Shown here piece by piece: positions 4,744 through 6,648 of a stretch of 6,648 bases of DNA. Made by a program: the position numbers and the translations under genes. The stretch covers positions 1 to 6,648 of the forward strand of contig JALZVA010000244.1 of the NCBI GenBank assembly GCA_023301335.1. The letters run 5' to 3'. This stretch comes from Akkermansiaceae bacterium. GTDB lineage: Bacteria; Verrucomicrobiota; Verrucomicrobiia; Verrucomicrobiales; Akkermansiaceae. A model generated the notes under the pieces. That model did not search any database, was not told the DNA's origin, and saw only the letters and a list, made by a program, of their open reading frames with translations. How positions within the stretch are numbered: position 1 is the stretch's first letter; each line of letters opens with the position of its first letter.

Positions 4744-6600
4744 TCAGTGTTCCCAACGATGTTTTTTCATTCCTATATAAGTGATCACAATGCCAATGAG
4801 AATATGGATGCTTAGCACGATAAAACTCATTTGAATCGAGTTGAAATCTGTGCTGATGACTCTCCCGATGACTTGTTTTTGCCCATCTTCCATAGAGCGG
4901 ATACTGCCACTCCATGACCAGTAAGCGGCAATGAAGGGTTGGCTAAAGTGCTCAAGCCATTTGGGCAGGGCGAGGACTGCGCCTGATAGCGGAAGCTGGA
5001 AGCCCACAATATAGATGGAGAGTAGGGATGCCTGCTCAGCAGTCTTCATCATACTTGACACACCAAGGCAAATAAAGGTGATTGCTGAATTCACCATCGT
5101 GAGAAGGAGAGCGTGAGTAAGAAGGCTAGAGGAGCTTTCTCCAGGAAAAGGCCAAGCGAGATTGACCGAAAAAGCCATCACTAGAGACTGAATAATGATG
5201 AGGAACGCCATGAAGCAGACTTTACTTCCAAGATAGGCAAGGGGGCTAACCCCGCCAAATTTTTCTTTCTCCCAGATAGGGCGTTCTCCTGCAACTTCAC
5301 GCGCAGAATTATTTGAACCCATCAAGCAGAGGAGGACGATCTGAAACATCACGATCCCGGCTAGTGCACTCCCTAAGTAACCATTATGTGCAGTAAGGTC
5401 TCCGATGAGAGCTAGGTTTTCTTGAATATTACCATCGGTTACCTCAGTCAGTTTACGAGGTGATTTATCTGCCTGCCCAGCGAAGATGGTGACTAATGCA
5501 GGGAAGATTAATAAAACTGCAAGCTGAAGAATAATCTGCCCTTTATCGCGACTAAAAATTTTAAAGCGCCTAGCTAGGAGTGTGGAGAACTGAGAGAAGA
5601 CTCCAGGGAGCTCAACGAGTGTCTTTTTCTCCCCTGTATCTTCTTGGTTTTTTTTAGGCTTAGGCTTGCGTCGAGGCTGATCGCTTTCAGTGGAAGAACT
5701 TTCTTCAATCAGTCCCGTGTCGTCGAGATCGTCCTCAAGTGAGGCAACACTAGCTTGTTCAGTGTTTGCGCTCATCGCTTCTTGAGCTCTCTCTGAACTA
5801 GCTTGTGCTATTTGATCATAATAAATCCCTCTGTGCTTCATCCATGAGCTCTGCCAGATGCTGGATTCTTGCGATGATAAACGTGGATAAATCTCCTCTG
5901 TATCATCTACGGAAAAATAATGTGTGAGTTGACTTGGTGGACCGTGATAGGCAACTCTCCCTTCATGCAGGACTAAAATGGAATCATAGAGTTCCAAATG
6001 AGCCAGAGAGTGGGTCACGGAAATAATCACTCTATCGTCGCTGCGGGATAAGCCATGGAGAAGTCTTACAATCTCTCTCTCTGAGCGAGGGTCTAATCCA
6101 GAGGTGACTTCGTCACAAAGGAGGAGGCGAGGATCGGAGACTAGCTCCATCGCTAAACCTAGTCGTCTTTTCTGTCCCCCTGAGAGAACCTTAACAAACC
6201 GATCCGCTAGTGCTGTTAGCCCCGTGACTTCGAGAACATTGTCGATACGCTGATTAAGCTCTGCAGAACTGTGTGTTTTCACACGTAGCTTAGTTGCAGA
6301 CTCTATTGCCTCGTCGACGGTAAGTTCCTCGTAAGCAATGGAAAACTGTGGAACATAGCCGAGCTCTTGAGGTTCAAAATCTCCGACTTCATCTAAATTA
6401 TTTCCATCCCAATGAATCGAACCTGCGGATTCAGCATTGAGTCCGGCAATAGTTCTTAGAAGGGTAGTTTTACCACAGCCGGATGGGCCGACGATGGCCA
6501 TGAAATGGTTACTAGGTAGGGTGATGCTGACTTTATCAACAAGGTTGACGGAATTTCCATCTTTGTTGATGCTGAAGCATAAATCGTTAAGCTCTAACAT
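4744..6600 (-). CDS. ABC transporter, fused ATPase-permease of ABCG/ABC-2 type
   Basis: This 618-residue half-transporter is probably an inner-membrane exporter and should work as a dimer; the substrate is unknown. The N-terminal ATPase domain (1-230) has Walker A GPSGCGKT (38-45), Q-loop Gln85 (YVPQ), signature LSGGQ (139-143), Walker B LLLCDE (159-164), D-loop SGLD (167-170) and switch His197 (SVTHS), so all catalytic residues are present. A long hydrophilic linker (231-330) follows, with a Ser/Glu/Asp-rich part (280-307) and then a Lys/Arg/Pro-rich part (309-318). The permease domain has about six hydrophobic segments (roughly 355-374, 409-428, 455-476, 495-513, 525-546, 591-610). The EKEKFGGVSPLAYLGSK block (444-460) before the third segment resembles the coupling region of ABC-2/ABCG permeases. 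ATPase before permease is the ABCG (White/PDR-like) order. ATG 6600 is the first start after an in-frame TGA inside the edge palindrome. It has no Shine-Dalgarno, and a TATTAT on the minus strand (6609-6614) could be a -10 giving an almost leaderless mRNA. Confidence 0.93.
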   Translation of the reverse strand: MLELNDLCFSINKDGNSVNLVDKVSITLPSNHFMAIVGPSGCGKTTLLRTIAGLNAESAGSIHWDGNNLDEVGDFEPQELGYVPQFSIAYEELTVDEAIESATKLRVKTHSSAELNQRIDNVLEVTGLTALADRFVKVLSGGQKRRLGLAMELVSDPRLLLCDEVTSGLDPRSEREIVRLLHGLSRSDDRVIISVTHSLAHLELYDSILVLHEGRVAYHGPPSQLTHYFSVDDTEEIYPRLSSQESSIWQSSWMKHRGIYYDQIAQASSERAQEAMSANTEQASVASLEDDLDDTGLIEESSSTESDQPRRKPKPKKNQEDTGEKKTLVELPGVFSQFSTLLARRFKIFSRDKGQIILQLAVLLIFPALVTIFAGQADKSPRKLTEVTDGNIQENLALIGDLTAHNGYLGSALAGIVMFQIVLLCLMGSNNSAREVAGERPIWEKEKFGGVSPLAYLGSKVCFMAFLIIIQSLVMAFSVNLAWPFPGESSSSLLTHALLLTMVNSAITFICLGVSSMMKTAEQASLLSIYIVGFQLPLSGAVLALPKWLEHFSQPFIAAYWSWSGSIRSMEDGQKQVIGRVISTDFNSIQMSFIVLSIHILIGIVITYIGMKKHRWEH

Positions 6601-6630
6601 GTGTTTGAATAATAGTTGTTGACAGAAAGC

Positions 6631-6648
6631 CTCTCACAATTGTGAGAG
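6631..6648. other. perfect 18-bp palindrome at the window edge (half-seen terminator or operator)
   Basis: CTCTCACAATTGTGAGAG is a perfect inverted repeat, 9 + 9 with no spacer, located 31 bp upstream of the ABC transporter start and ending exactly at the window edge. On its left it is preceded by AGAAAGC. If the sequence beyond the edge continues GCTTTCT or GCTTTTT, the whole would be a long hairpin, probably an intrinsic terminator of a neighbouring gene. If it does not, the palindrome would suit an operator for the transporter operon. The window cannot decide between these. Confidence 0.5.

Noticed and set aside
4688..5009. Short minus-strand frames inside the ABC permease region
   Set aside because: They are alternate-frame shadows of the transporter, whose own frame shows clear membrane segments.
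6437..6622. 61-aa plus-strand frame at the right end
   Set aside because: It is antisense to the Walker A region of the transporter; no independent support.
1..6648. Mobile element, CRISPR array, defence or toxin-antitoxin system
   Set aside because: No transposase, integrase, repeat-spacer structure, terminal inverted repeats or recognised defence domains are present, and the tRNA shows no adjoining integrase or duplicated 3' end.

Overview
The window looks like ordinary chromosomal sequence from a Gram-negative bacterium of moderate GC content, most likely a member of the Verrucomicrobia (Rubritalea/Akkermansia-like). The evidence is the style of the transketolase (N-terminal HACSSGHLGLPLG block) together with small lipoproteins and an ABCG-like fused transporter. 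This placement rests on remembered family resemblance, not on a search. None of the genes with a decidable start has a well-placed Shine-Dalgarno sequence.

Layout. Positions 1-592 (+) hold the 3' part of a gene resembling the C-terminal domain of DUF457/YdjM-type membrane-bound 'metal-dependent hydrolases'. It overlaps a small lipoprotein gene (565-1026, +). The lipoprotein converges with coaD (1023-1508, -, phosphopantetheine adenylyltransferase of coenzyme A synthesis), and the two stop codons share one CTAG. An AT-rich gap of about 340 bp follows, containing a cluster of DnaA-box-like 9-mers. Next come a tRNA-Cys(GCA) gene with encoded CCA (1853-1929, -), its intrinsic terminator (1811-1845) and a promoter with a perfect -35 box. 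Transketolase (2101-4071, +) diverges from the tRNA and ends in a strong terminator (4106-4140).

The right third is a likely two-gene minus-strand operon. A 618-aa ABC transporter with fused ATPase and permease (4744-6600) is followed after 68 bp by a 140-aa single-pass membrane protein with a predicted small beta-rich, possibly OB-fold, domain (4253-4675). The window ends inside or at the edge of a perfect 18-bp palindrome (6631-6648) upstream of the transporter.

How the genes relate. coaD, tRNA-Cys and tkt are unrelated housekeeping genes. Only the hydrolase-like gene with the lipoprotein, and the transporter with its small membrane partner, look like co-transcribed pairs. I found no defence system, CRISPR array, insertion sequence or prophage. 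The most interesting items are the DnaA-box-like cluster, the transporter pair and the unidentified small envelope proteins.
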